Below are positions 1-8,315 of a stretch of 23,860 nucleotides of DNA, piece by piece. The notes below the pieces were generated by a model. The model did not search any database. It had not been told where the DNA came from and saw nothing but the letters and a program-made list of their open reading frames with translations. This DNA comes from CAYXEN01 sp964464035 (GTDB lineage: Bacteria; Krumholzibacteriota; Krumholzibacteriia; WVZY01), in the NCBI GenBank assembly GCA_964464035.1, contig CAYXEN010000040.1:1-23860 (forward strand), given 5' to 3'. Both the position numbers and the translations under genes were made by a program. Numbering within the stretch: position 1 is the first letter of the stretch; every line of letters starts with the position of its first letter.

Positions 1-2
1 AC

Positions 3-1541
3 GAGGTCACCGCCGAGGACTTGCTTCGCATGTCGCCCGCGATGCGCGACGAACTCGCCGGCCTCCAGTACCTGATGAACCCTTACCAGGTGAGGCAATT
101 CGTACATCTCCCGAGCGACAGCGCCAGGCAGCATTGGATCGAAGTCTTCTGGAAGGCCAAGGACCCCACGCCGTTGACGGAAAAGAACGAGATGCGGCGC
201 GAGCACGACGTCAGGGTCCGCCTCGCACGCAAGTTCTTTCCGGTGAAACACTGGCCGGGCTGGGACAAGAGAGGCGAGGTATTCATAAGGTACGGCCCCC
301 CCACGTTCAGGGGGAAGATCTGGGGTGAGGTGACCCACAAGGACATGTACCCTCCGCGCGAGGTCTGGTATTACAAGAAGCACGATATGCTGGTCTCCTT
401 CCAGAACTTCGGGCTCAGGGGCGAGTACATATATTCGATCGATCCGCTCGGGGCCGCCGAGGAGCTGTCGCCGGACATGATCGAGTTCCTGCTCTACGAC
501 ACCGACGATGCGCTCTCCTCTCGCTTCTCGCTCGACCTCCTGGACAGGAAGTTCAGGAACAGGATACCGGAAGGAAGCATCGCGGACCGCGCTCCCAAGC
601 TGCCTGAAAACATAGACGCCTTGATGGACCCCGACCGCGCGGAGATGACGCCGAAAGAAACTGCGAACATCGTTTTCGAACGGGACAAGATCCGGGAAAG
701 CGCAGACAACTTCGAGACCGTCCTGAACGAGACGCCGGCGAGTTACCCGTTCAACTTCGACCGGAAACCCCTTCCTTTTTACTTCGACGTCGACGAGTTC
801 AAGGCCGGCCCCGGGCTGGCCCGGGTCGAAGTCCACGTCGAGATCCCCTTCCGCGTGGAGAAAACCACCGGCGATCTCAATTTCAAGCTGGCCGCGGTGA
901 TCTGGGACACGGAATTCAGGGAGGTCGGACGGGCGGAGAGGACCATCTCCGTCGAAGTGAAGGGGACCACGCACGAGAGAACCAGGCTGATTCCGTCTCA
1001 GCTCGTATTCACCCTGCCGATGGGATATTACCGGTTGGGTATCGAAGCAAGGGAGGACTCCACGGGAAGATCATCCTCGTACAGAACCGCGTTCCCCGTG
1101 GAGGATCTCGGTGGAGAATTGGCGATAAGTCACGTTCTCTTCGCGCGCAGGATCTCGCCGGCGGTCGGCTCATCGATCTTCAACCGGGGGCCGCTCGAGG
1201 TCATACCTCACCCCATCCACGCGTACAGTCGCAGATTCACGATACCCATCTACTTCGAGATCTACAACCTCAGGCTGGATGAAAGAGGGACGTCCTCGTA
1301 CACCATAGAATACAAGATAACGCCGAGAAGCAATATAAAGGCGGTGAGCTATCCCGCCGCGGTCCCGCCGGTCGTCTCCTCGAGTTTCAACGGTTCGGGC
1401 TCCACGCGGGACGAGACGTATCATCTCAAGATAAGAACGGAGAACCTTCCCAAGGGCACGTACGAGCTCCTCGTCACTGTGAAGGACGAGAACGCCCAGG
1501 CGACGGCTTCCAGGCGCGCTTCCTTTTCAATCCTGGAGTGA
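3..1541 (+). CDS. GWxTD domain-containing protein, 5' partial
   Basis: The frame is open to the left edge. The first possible start is TTG at 21, but six sense codons precede it, so the gene probably begins outside the window. The visible 513 codons hold a GWxTD-type domain: a KDPTPLTEKNEMRREHDVRV stretch near residue 50, then GWDKRGEVFIRYGPP near residue 80, and a WYY motif about 30 residues later. The signature is slightly degenerate (GWDKRG rather than GWxTDRG). The C-terminal half looks like beta-sandwich repeats and includes IYFEIYNLRLDERG, which resembles the usual tail of the family. Such proteins are common in uncultured FCB-type phyla; their biochemical role is not established. This is the only plus-strand gene, and it converges on ahcY with 3 bases between the stop codons. 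Family assignment is fairly sure; function is unknown. Confidence 0.8.
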   Translation, partial: EVTAEDLLRMSPAMRDELAGLQYLMNPYQVRQFVHLPSDSARQHWIEVFWKAKDPTPLTEKNEMRREHDVRVRLARKFFPVKHWPGWDKRGEVFIRYGPPTFRGKIWGEVTHKDMYPPREVWYYKKHDMLVSFQNFGLRGEYIYSIDPLGAAEELSPDMIEFLLYDTDDALSSRFSLDLLDRKFRNRIPEGSIADRAPKLPENIDALMDPDRAEMTPKETANIVFERDKIRESADNFETVLNETPASYPFNFDRKPLPFYFDVDEFKAGPGLARVEVHVEIPFRVEKTTGDLNFKLAAVIWDTEFREVGRAERTISVEVKGTTHERTRLIPSQLVFTLPMGYYRLGIEAREDSTGRSSSYRTAFPVEDLGGELAISHVLFARRISPAVGSSIFNRGPLEVIPHPIHAYSRRFTIPIYFEIYNLRLDERGTSSYTIEYKITPRSNIKAVSYPAAVPPVVSSSFNGSGSTRDETYHLKIRTENLPKGTYELLVTVKDENAQATASRRASFSILE

Positions 1542-1543
1542 TT

Positions 1544-1558
1544 ATCAGGTTCCCTGAT
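1544..1558. repeat. Small inverted repeat at the convergent gene ends
   Basis: ATCAGG and CCTGAT form a 6-base-pair stem around a 3-base loop. It overlaps the ahcY stop codon and lies just after the stop of the plus-strand gene. No T-run follows on either strand, so it is not a standard intrinsic terminator. It could still stop or stabilise both convergent transcripts; chance is also possible. Confidence 0.3.
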
Positions 1559-2801
1559 TCCAACTCGCCAGGTATCGAACCTGTTGATCGGTCAGCGCAT
1601 CTATCTTGTACCCCATCGAAGAGAGTTTCAGCGCGGCGATCTCCTTGTCGATCCTTTCCGGCACCGGGATCACCGACGGCTTCAACGAGCCGTGATGCTG
1701 CACGAGGTATTCGACCGACAGCGCCTGGTTGGCGAAGCTCATGTCCATGACGGACGCGGGATGTCCCTCGGCCGCCGCGAGATTGATAAGTCTTCCCTCG
1801 CCGAGCACGTTCAGGCGCTTTCCGCTGGGAAGAGTGTATTGATCGACCTGGGGCCTTATCCTCTTCTTCTTGACCGCGGCCTTTTCCAAGCTCTCGAGGT
1901 CGAGCTCGACGTTGAAGTGCCCCGCGTTGGCGATTATGGCCCCGTCCTTCATGCGGTCGAAATGCTCCTGCCTGAAGACGGCTATGTTGCCCGTCAACGT
2001 GATGAAGATGTCTCCGACCTCGGCGGCCTCCAGGGAGTGCATCACCCTGAAACCATCCATCACCGCTTCGAGCGCCTTGACGGGGTCCACTTCCACGACG
2101 ACGACGCTCGCGCCCATCCCTCTCGCCCTCATGGCCACGCCCCGGCCGCACCAACCGTACCCGGCCACCACGAACGTGGTTCCCGCCAGGAGAACATTGG
2201 TGGCCCTGAGGATCCCATCGATGGAGCTCTGCCCGGTACCGTAACGGTTGTCGAAGAAATGTTTCGTCAAGGCGTCGTTCACCGCGATGATGGGATACTT
2301 GAGCACTTCTTCCTTGTGCATGCTGCGCAGCCTGATGACGCCTGTTGTGGTTTCTTCCGTCCCACCGAAGACGTTCTCGATCAACTCATGTCTTCCGCTG
2401 TGAAGGGTGGACACCAGGTCGGCGCCGTCGTCCATCGTGATCTGCGGCGACAGATCGAGCACGTCGTTTATGTGCCGGTAATAGGTATCGTTGTCCTCGC
2501 CGTTTATTGCGAAAACCGGGATCTGGAAATCAGCGATCAGGCTGGCCGCCACGTCGTCCTGCGTGGAAAGCGGGTTCGAAGCGCAAAGGGCCACCTCGGC
2601 GCCGCCGGCCTTCAAGGTGCGCATCAAGTTGGCCGTCTCCGTCGTCACGTGAAGGCACGCGCTGATGCGGATCCCCGCCAGAGGCTTTTCCTTGCCGAAA
2701 CGCTCCCTTATCGAGCGGAGGACGGGCATGCGGTCGTCGGCCCACAGTATCCTGTCCTTGCCTTGCGGAGCCGTTCCGATATCCTTGCAATCGTATTTCA
2801 T
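1545..2801 (-). CDS. ahcY: Adenosylhomocysteinase (S-adenosylhomocysteine hydrolase)
   Basis: Cytosolic NAD-dependent enzyme that splits S-adenosylhomocysteine into adenosine and homocysteine, which relieves product inhibition of methyltransferases. The 418-residue protein has the substrate-domain motif ACLHVTTETANLMRTLKAGG near residue 50, and NDALTKHFFDNRYGTGQS near residue 185, which supplies catalytic Lys/Asp. The NAD-binding Rossmann motif VVAGYGWCGRGVAMRARGMG follows near residue 215, then GHFNVE near residue 290. The short form ending in YLASWNQGT resembles the thermophile/archaeal-type enzymes rather than the longer form with a KPDHYRY-type tail. The ATG has an AGAAAGGA ribosome site. 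It lies 27 bases after metK in the same direction, so the two genes probably share a transcript and act in the same methyl cycle. Confidence 0.96.
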   Translation of the reverse strand: MKYDCKDIGTAPQGKDRILWADDRMPVLRSIRERFGKEKPLAGIRISACLHVTTETANLMRTLKAGGAEVALCASNPLSTQDDVAASLIADFQIPVFAINGEDNDTYYRHINDVLDLSPQITMDDGADLVSTLHSGRHELIENVFGGTEETTTGVIRLRSMHKEEVLKYPIIAVNDALTKHFFDNRYGTGQSSIDGILRATNVLLAGTTFVVAGYGWCGRGVAMRARGMGASVVVVEVDPVKALEAVMDGFRVMHSLEAAEVGDIFITLTGNIAVFRQEHFDRMKDGAIIANAGHFNVELDLESLEKAAVKKKRIRPQVDQYTLPSGKRLNVLGEGRLINLAAAEGHPASVMDMSFANQALSVEYLVQHHGSLKPSVIPVPERIDKEIAALKLSSMGYKIDALTDQQVRYLASWNQGT

Positions 2802-2828
2802 TTCATTCCTTTCTGCTTGTTCGATCGA

Positions 2829-3974
2829 TCAGAGCTTGCTTCTCAACTTGTCGACGTAGTCCCTGTACTCCCACGTGAAATCATCCTCCTCCCATCCGAA
2901 GTGACCGTATGCCGCGGTCTTCCGGTAGATCCCCCTTCTCAATTTGAGTCTCTCGATTATGCCCCGGGGGGTGAGATCGAAGATCTCCCGTACGACGGCG
3001 GTCAGCTTCTCGTCCGATACCTTGCCCTTGCCGCGGGTGTTCACCATCACCGACACGGGCTCCTTCTTGCCGATGGCGTACGCGATCTGCACCTCGCACG
3101 CGTCGGCCAGGTCCGCGGCCACGACATTCTTCGCTATGTGCCGGGCGGCATAGGAGGCGCTGCGATCCACCTTGGTAGGGTCCTTGCCCGAGAAGGCGCC
3201 TCCCCCGTGGGCCGCCATTCCGCCGTAGGTATCCACGATTATCTTCCTGCCGGTGAGACCGCAGTCCGCGTGAGGGCCACCCTTGATGAAACGTCCCGTG
3301 GGATTGACATGGAGCCGGAAATCATCGTTCGCGAAACCGTATTCGGACAATATCGGCAGCACCACGTTCTTCTTCACGTCCTGCTCGATCCGGTCGTTAT
3401 GGACTTCGTCGGAGTGCTGCGTCGATACGACCACCGTCTTCACGGCTTTGGGGACGCCGTCCACGTATTCCACCGTCACCTGGGTCTTGCCGTCCGGCCT
3501 CAGATAGGGCATCAAGTCCGTCCCTTTCCTTATCTCGGACAGGCGCCTGGCGAGGCGATGAGCGAGAACGATGGGCAGCGGCATGAGAACGTCCGTTTCC
3601 TTGCAGGCATAGCCGAACATCATGCCCTGGTCTCCGGCACCCTCCGAATCGACGCCGACCTTTATGTCCTCGGATTGCTCGTCGATCGATGTGATGACGG
3701 CGCAGGTCTTGCAATCGAATCCGAAGGTCGCGTCCGTATAGCCCACGTCCTGCACCACGTCCCTGGCGATCGTCGGAATATCGACGTAGGCACTGGTGGT
3801 TATTTCTCCGGCTACGAAGATCATGCCGGTGGTAACGAGCGTTTCGCAGGCCACCCTTCCGTTGGGATCCTGATTCAGTATATTGTCCAGGACCGCGTCC
3901 GAGATCTGATCGGCTATCTTGTCGGGATGCCCCTCGGTCACCGATTCAGAAGTGAAAAGTCTGCTGGATGACAT
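2829..3974 (-). CDS. metK: S-adenosylmethionine synthase
   Basis: Makes S-adenosylmethionine from methionine and ATP in the cytosol. The 381 residues match the usual family length. Motifs in order are GHPDKIADQISDAVLD near residue 15 (ATP and metal binding), GEITTSAYVDIP near 56, GAGDQGMMFGYACKET near 112 (the family's GAGDQG signature), and GGGAFSGKDPTKVDRSA near 260 (the P-loop-like GGGAFSGKD signature). The ATG is preceded by AAGGAGG with 5-base spacing. It sits 50 bases after the nucleotidyltransferase gene and 27 bases before ahcY. The leader is too short to hold a SAM riboswitch. Confidence 0.97.
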   Translation of the reverse strand: MSSSRLFTSESVTEGHPDKIADQISDAVLDNILNQDPNGRVACETLVTTGMIFVAGEITTSAYVDIPTIARDVVQDVGYTDATFGFDCKTCAVITSIDEQSEDIKVGVDSEGAGDQGMMFGYACKETDVLMPLPIVLAHRLARRLSEIRKGTDLMPYLRPDGKTQVTVEYVDGVPKAVKTVVVSTQHSDEVHNDRIEQDVKKNVVLPILSEYGFANDDFRLHVNPTGRFIKGGPHADCGLTGRKIIVDTYGGMAAHGGGAFSGKDPTKVDRSASYAARHIAKNVVAADLADACEVQIAYAIGKKEPVSVMVNTRGKGKVSDEKLTAVVREIFDLTPRGIIERLKLRRGIYRKTAAYGHFGWEEDDFTWEYRDYVDKLRSKL

Positions 3975-4024
3975 CTATTCCTCCTTGCAATATCACTGAA
4001 ACGATACACGAATCGCTTGCGACT

Positions 4025-5005
4025 TCAATCCACTATCACTTCGCTCGAATCACCCACGTTGAGCGATCGGCACTTGCCTTCCACGAGGGCGTTCGAGCCT
4101 ATCAAACTTCTCTCGAGGACGCTGTTCTTCACGATCACCGCCTCGCCGAGGACTGAATCCCTGATTATAGAACATTCCACCACCGAAGACGAGCCTATGG
4201 ATACGTACGGCCCTATTATCGAACCTCTTATCTCCGCCGATGGGTCGATGGCGACAGGTGGGATGATGATCGAGCCCTCGAAACGCGGCGCGCTTCCGGA
4301 TTCATCGAGAAGATGCCGATTGGTCGCCAGCAGGGCATCCGGTTTGCCGCAATCGAACCAGGCGTCTATCACGTGCGGCTTGAACTCGGCTCCCCTGTCG
4401 ATCATCATCTGCAGGGCGTCCGTTATCTGGTATTCACCCCGGGTCCTGATGTCTTTCTCGATTTCCTCCTTCAGGCATTCGAACAGAAGAGCCGGATCTT
4501 TCAAGTAGTACAATCCGACGAGAGCGAGATTGCTGGGCGGCACCTCGGGTTTCTCGATCAGCTTGACGATGCGGCCGCCGTCCAGCTCGCACACGCCGAA
4601 TCTCCTGGGATCTTCGACCTCCTTGACGCCGAGCACGTTGCAGTCCGCCTTCACCACCGTCTCGAGGTCGGTCTTGATGATCGTATCCCCGAGGATGATG
4701 AGGAGCGGCTCTCCCTTGTCCACCGCCTGCCTCGTCATATTGACGGCATGTCCGATACCGAGTCTTTCCTCCTGGTAGACGAAATCGACTTGCAGCTCCG
4801 GGTGCTTGGCGCGTACGTATTCTTCTATCAAATCGCCCTTGTAACCGACTATGAGTGCGATGCTGCTCACGCCCAGGCGTGATACATCATCGAGAATATG
4901 CGCAAGGATGGGCTTTCCCGCAACGAAAAGAAGCGCCTTGGGGAGAGAATAGGTGTGGGGTCTCAGCCTCTTGCCGATACCGGCGGCCGGAATCACGGCT
5001 TTCAA
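4025..5005 (-). CDS. Sugar-1-phosphate nucleotidyltransferase with C-terminal beta-helix
   Basis: Predicted to join a sugar 1-phosphate to a nucleoside triphosphate, giving an NDP-sugar for surface polysaccharide. The N-terminal GT-A-like domain starts with AVIPAAGIGKRLRPHTYSLP (the GxGxRLxPxT...PK signature), has LLIILGDTI near residue 105 (metal and nucleotide site) and LIEKPEVPPSN near 165. From about residue 245 the chain shows hexapeptide repeats (IDPSAEIRGSIIGPYVSIGS), as in RmlA-long or GlmU-like left-handed beta-helix proteins. The start is TTG, supported by AGGAGG exactly 5 bases upstream. The substrate cannot be read from the sequence; glucose 1-phosphate with dTTP or UTP is the likeliest guess. 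It follows the phosphoglucose/phosphomannose isomerase gene by 40 bases. Confidence 0.85.
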   Translation of the reverse strand: MKAVIPAAGIGKRLRPHTYSLPKALLFVAGKPILAHILDDVSRLGVSSIALIVGYKGDLIEEYVRAKHPELQVDFVYQEERLGIGHAVNMTRQAVDKGEPLLIILGDTIIKTDLETVVKADCNVLGVKEVEDPRRFGVCELDGGRIVKLIEKPEVPPSNLALVGLYYLKDPALLFECLKEEIEKDIRTRGEYQITDALQMMIDRGAEFKPHVIDAWFDCGKPDALLATNRHLLDESGSAPRFEGSIIIPPVAIDPSAEIRGSIIGPYVSIGSSSVVECSIIRDSVLGEAVIVKNSVLERSLIGSNALVEGKCRSLNVGDSSEVIVD

Positions 5006-5045
5006 TAGTTCCTCCTCGCTTCGCGCTGCTGGATCCGAGCCTCGA

Positions 5046-6128
5046 TCATCGATTCTCCTCCGCCATTCTGCGCTTGAGCTCCGCTATCTTTTCGACCGGC
5101 GTCGGATCCACTTCGTTCATGAGAGCCAGGTAGATGCTGGCGAAGTCCCCGAGCAAGAGGAGGGACAGCAACCTCTCGAGCCTTCCCCGGCCCTCGCTGC
5201 AAAACACGGTCACATCTGCCCCTTCCGCCGAAATCAAGTCGAGGGTTATTTTCATCTGCTTTACGACCGAGGGGTGATCCTCTTCATCCTCCAGGGCTAT
5301 CACGGAGACGTCGTCCCTCAGCCCCGGCGATCCTTCCCATCCCATTATCTCATTGTGGCACAGTTCGGGAAACAGAGCATAATGAGCGAGTACCTTGCTG
5401 TTTTCGTTGAACTGGCAACTCCACCGCCGTGCCACTGCGCCGACCATTCCGTCACAGGCGTATATGAACGGGAACTTCCCTTGCAGCCTCGATGCGAGCA
5501 AAACAGCCTCTCCCCCGCCTTCTTCGAGCGAGTACTTCCGGCAGAGACTCTCCACCCGGGCATGCGCCCGCTCGAAATCTTCGAGCGTGAACTCCAGCAC
5601 CCCGACGAAATCCAGAATCCTCAGGATCGGGATCAAGGAATAGGCGATCGCCGCCCGCGGCGGCATCCCGCCGGGGATGAGGCAGCACGGTATCCCCAGG
5701 CTGGAGCATCTCCGCTCCAGTTCCCCGCCGCTCGTGACGGCTACGACGGCGGCGCCCCCCTCGCGCAGGCTCTCGAAAGCCGAAAGCGTCTCGGCCGTGT
5801 TCCCCGAGTAGCTCGAAACTATCCCTAGGGCGCGCCTGGACAGAGGGGCGGGCACATCATACCCTCGCACCACGTCGATGGACACATCGACCAGTCCTGC
5901 TGCCAGCCCCGCGGCCAGATCGGCCCCTATGGCAGACCCGCCCATTCCGCATACGACCACCCGGTCGATGTCCCGGGCCTGGTCTTCAAAGACACCTTCC
6001 AGGGCCCCGGCCCTGTTCCACGCGTCCTTCATATGGCGCGCCAAGCTCATCGCGAGGTCCAGCATGCCGGATGAATCCCAGCGGGAGCGCAATGCTCGAA
6101 GCTTTTCGGCGTTCACGGGGTCGCTCAT
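5046..6128 (-). CDS. Bifunctional phosphoglucose/phosphomannose isomerase
   Basis: Predicted to interconvert fructose 6-phosphate with glucose 6-phosphate and mannose 6-phosphate. Two SIS-type sugar-phosphate domains are visible. The first has CGMGGSAIGADLAAGL near residue 55 and SYSGNTAETLSAF near 105. The second contains GGMPPRAAIAYSLIP near 150 and CHNEIMGWEG near 255, typical of the PGI/PMI family found in archaea and diverse bacteria. The ATG at 6128 was chosen because it gives the usual N-terminus (MSDPVNAEKL), has AGGCGG about 8 bases upstream and leaves an 11-base gap after ptsI; a longer frame reaches 6203 but overlaps ptsI. Its place straight after the PTS genes suggests it handles the hexose phosphate they import. 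Confidence 0.88.
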   Translation of the reverse strand: MSDPVNAEKLRALRSRWDSSGMLDLAMSLARHMKDAWNRAGALEGVFEDQARDIDRVVVCGMGGSAIGADLAAGLAAGLVDVSIDVVRGYDVPAPLSRRALGIVSSYSGNTAETLSAFESLREGGAAVVAVTSGGELERRCSSLGIPCCLIPGGMPPRAAIAYSLIPILRILDFVGVLEFTLEDFERAHARVESLCRKYSLEEGGGEAVLLASRLQGKFPFIYACDGMVGAVARRWSCQFNENSKVLAHYALFPELCHNEIMGWEGSPGLRDDVSVIALEDEEDHPSVVKQMKITLDLISAEGADVTVFCSEGRGRLERLLSLLLLGDFASIYLALMNEVDPTPVEKIAELKRRMAEENR

Positions 6129-6139
6129 CGAAGAACCGC

Positions 6140-7975
6140 CTATATCTCTTCCTGGAAAATAGATAGATCCGGGCACCGCGATTGCAGAAAATCGCGGACG
6201 CATTTTTCGATCTCTTCAACTTTCGGATATCTCATCAATTTCTTTACGATTGTCTTGCACTCGTCGAAGGTGACCGATCTGATTATCTTCTTCGTCTCGG
6301 GTATGATATAGGGGCCGCAACTGAACTCGTCGATCTGAAGCCCTATGAGGACCACCACCGACAGGGGATCCGCGCACATCTCGCCGCATATCCCCACGTC
6401 GATCTTTCGCTTGTGGGCCGCTTCCACGGTGGTCTTGAGAAACCTTATTATGCTGGGATGCAGGTTCTGGTAGAGGTGCGATATCTTGCTGTTCCCGCGA
6501 TCGACCGCCAGAGTGTATTGGATCAAGTCGTTGGTCCCTATGGAGAAGAAATCGACTTCCCTGGCCAGGGCTTCGGCGGTCGCCACGGCGGAAGGAGTTT
6601 CGATCATGATACCGATCTCGAGATCCTCATCGATCTTGAAGCGGTCACGCTTGAGATCCTCCCTCACCTCCCTGCAGATCTCCTTGGCCTGGAGGACTTC
6701 TTCGAATTGGGAGATCATGGGGAACATGATCCTCACCTTGCCGTGAGCGCCGGCACGATAGATGGCGCGAAGCTGGGTCTTGAATATGTCCTTGCGGGTC
6801 AAGCAGAAACGGATTCCTCTCCAGCCCATGAAAGGGTTCAATTCGGCCGAGTTGTGCAGGTAGCTCACGATCTTGTCGCCGCCTATGTCCAAAGTTCGGA
6901 TCGTGACGGGCTTGCCCTCCATCTTCTCCACGACTTCCCTGTATATGAGGTACTGCTCCTCCTCGGTGGGCAGGTGCTCCTGCGCTATGAAGAAGTATTC
7001 GGTTCGAAAAAGCCCGATGCCCTGGGCCCCGTGATCGAGAACGGAGGCCACTTCCTGCGGCATGTCGATGTTGGCGAACAAGCTTATCTTGCGGCCGTCC
7101 AGAGTTTCGGCGGGGTAGCCCGTCAAGGTCAGCAGCTGCTCTTCGATTTTTCCGAAGCGCTCGATCTCCTTCCTGTAGATCTTGAGCGTATCCTCCGTGG
7201 GATGCACGACAACCGATCCGCAGTTCCCGTCGACTATGATCGTGTCCCCGGTCTCCACCTTCCCGGAAAGCTCTTCCAGTCCTACCACGGCCGGCACTCC
7301 CTGCGAGCGGGCCAGAATCGCCGTGTGCGAGGTACGCCCCCCGAGGTCGGTTGCATAACCGACCGCCCATTCACGCTCGAATTGCGCCGTATCCCCGGGG
7401 GATAGATCGTGGGCCACTATGATCGACGGTTCGGCGGGCTTGTCGAAGTGGCGCTTGTCCTTGCCGAGAAGTTTTCTTATCACGCGCCGCTTCACGTCCA
7501 TGATGTCCGTGTAACGATCCTTGAGGTATTCGTCCTCGATATCCTTGAAACCGGACACGACCGACCGAATGACTTTCTGGAAGGCGGACGCGGCGTTCCT
7601 CTTCTCGTCTCTTATCATCGCGATGGTATCGTCGATGGCCATCGTGTCGCTCAGGATGAGGAGATGGGCATCGAAGATCTTGGCGTGGTCTTCGCCCATC
7701 TTCTCGGTGAGACTCGTCTTGAGGGCGTTCAAGTCATGCTTGGTTTCCTCCAGGGCCCTCGTGAACTTGGCGATCTCATCATCGACCTTGGAGGAAGGCA
7801 CTTGATAATCGGGAATGGTGAGCTCCTCGTACCCCTTGAGGAAAACCTTGCCGATCACGATCCCGGGCGAAGCGGAGATCCCCCTCAGATGGATCTCTTC
7901 CTTGCCGAACCCACCATCGGCCTTGCCGGACCCGGGGTAACGAGCGGACTTGGAGATCTTGTTCAGCTTTTCCAT
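6140..7975 (-). CDS. ptsI: Phosphoenolpyruvate-protein phosphotransferase (PTS enzyme I)
   Basis: First enzyme of the PTS: it takes phosphate from phosphoenolpyruvate and passes it to HPr in the cytosol. The 611 residues carry a 28-residue N-terminal extension before the normal start (GISASPGIVIGKVF). The HPr-binding helical domain follows, then the swivelling domain with the active-site histidine at 217 in GGRTSHTAI, equivalent to His189 of E. coli once the extension is subtracted. The C-terminal PEP-binding barrel has GIGLFRTEYFF, MGWRGIRFCL, MFPMISQFEEV, SIGTNDLIQYTLAVDRGN and GICGEMCADP. There is no GAF domain, so this is not the nitrogen-type EI-Ntr (PtsP). It ends in TAG. HPr is encoded 21 bases upstream. 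Confidence 0.97.
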   Translation of the reverse strand: MEKLNKISKSARYPGSGKADGGFGKEEIHLRGISASPGIVIGKVFLKGYEELTIPDYQVPSSKVDDEIAKFTRALEETKHDLNALKTSLTEKMGEDHAKIFDAHLLILSDTMAIDDTIAMIRDEKRNAASAFQKVIRSVVSGFKDIEDEYLKDRYTDIMDVKRRVIRKLLGKDKRHFDKPAEPSIIVAHDLSPGDTAQFEREWAVGYATDLGGRTSHTAILARSQGVPAVVGLEELSGKVETGDTIIVDGNCGSVVVHPTEDTLKIYRKEIERFGKIEEQLLTLTGYPAETLDGRKISLFANIDMPQEVASVLDHGAQGIGLFRTEYFFIAQEHLPTEEEQYLIYREVVEKMEGKPVTIRTLDIGGDKIVSYLHNSAELNPFMGWRGIRFCLTRKDIFKTQLRAIYRAGAHGKVRIMFPMISQFEEVLQAKEICREVREDLKRDRFKIDEDLEIGIMIETPSAVATAEALAREVDFFSIGTNDLIQYTLAVDRGNSKISHLYQNLHPSIIRFLKTTVEAAHKRKIDVGICGEMCADPLSVVVLIGLQIDEFSCGPYIIPETKKIIRSVTFDECKTIVKKLMRYPKVEEIEKCVRDFLQSRCPDLSIFQEEI

Positions 7976-7996
7976 TTTCCTGGGACCGCCGGTAGA

Positions 7997-8263
7997 TCAG
8001 TTCTCGTTGAAATCGTTCTCGATAAGTTCGCAGAGCGCTTCCTTGGCCTGCTCCTCGTCTTCGCCTTCCACCTGAATGGTGATCACGGCGCCTTTTCCGA
8101 TAGCCATGCTGGCCAGACCCAGGATGCTCTTGCCGTCGGCTTTCTTGCCGTTGAGCATGACGGTCACCCTGCTCGAGAAACGGTTGGCGACCTTGACGAA
8201 TTCACCCGCCGCTCTCAGGTGCACCCCTATCTTGTTCTTGATCTCGCTTTGAAACTCCAACAT
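7997..8263 (-). CDS. ptsH: Phosphocarrier protein HPr
   Basis: Small cytosolic phosphocarrier between enzyme I and IIA, and the target of HPr kinase. Starting at the ATG at 8263 gives 88 residues, puts the catalytic histidine exactly at His15 (GVHLRAAGEF) and the regulatory serine exactly at Ser46 (DGKSILGLASM). A GGAG ribosome site lies about 5 bases upstream. The longer frame from GTG at 8284 has no ribosome site and shifts the numbering, so it was not used. Leu16 replaces the usual Ala, and Ala18-Ala19 replaces Pro-Ala, after the histidine. Ser46 fits the hprK gene in the same cluster. The gene lies between IID and ptsI. Confidence 0.96.
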   Translation of the reverse strand: MLEFQSEIKNKIGVHLRAAGEFVKVANRFSSRVTVMLNGKKADGKSILGLASMAIGKGAVITIQVEGEDEEQAKEALCELIENDFNEN

Positions 8264-8315
8264 GGCAACTCCGTTTTCCGCCACTCGTTTTTGCAGACCA
8301 ACACCGATTATCCTT

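Noticed and set aside
1584..3971. A 795-codon open frame on the plus strand across ahcY and metK
   Set aside because: It lies wholly antisense to two clear enzymes, its translation shows no known motif and is rich in His, Arg and Asp as GC-rich shadow frames are. The same holds for the long plus-strand frame at 16290-18425, which also crosses the Ns.
3975..4024. SAM riboswitch upstream of metK
   Set aside because: Only 50 bases separate metK from the previous gene, too short for a SAM aptamer, and no such fold is visible.
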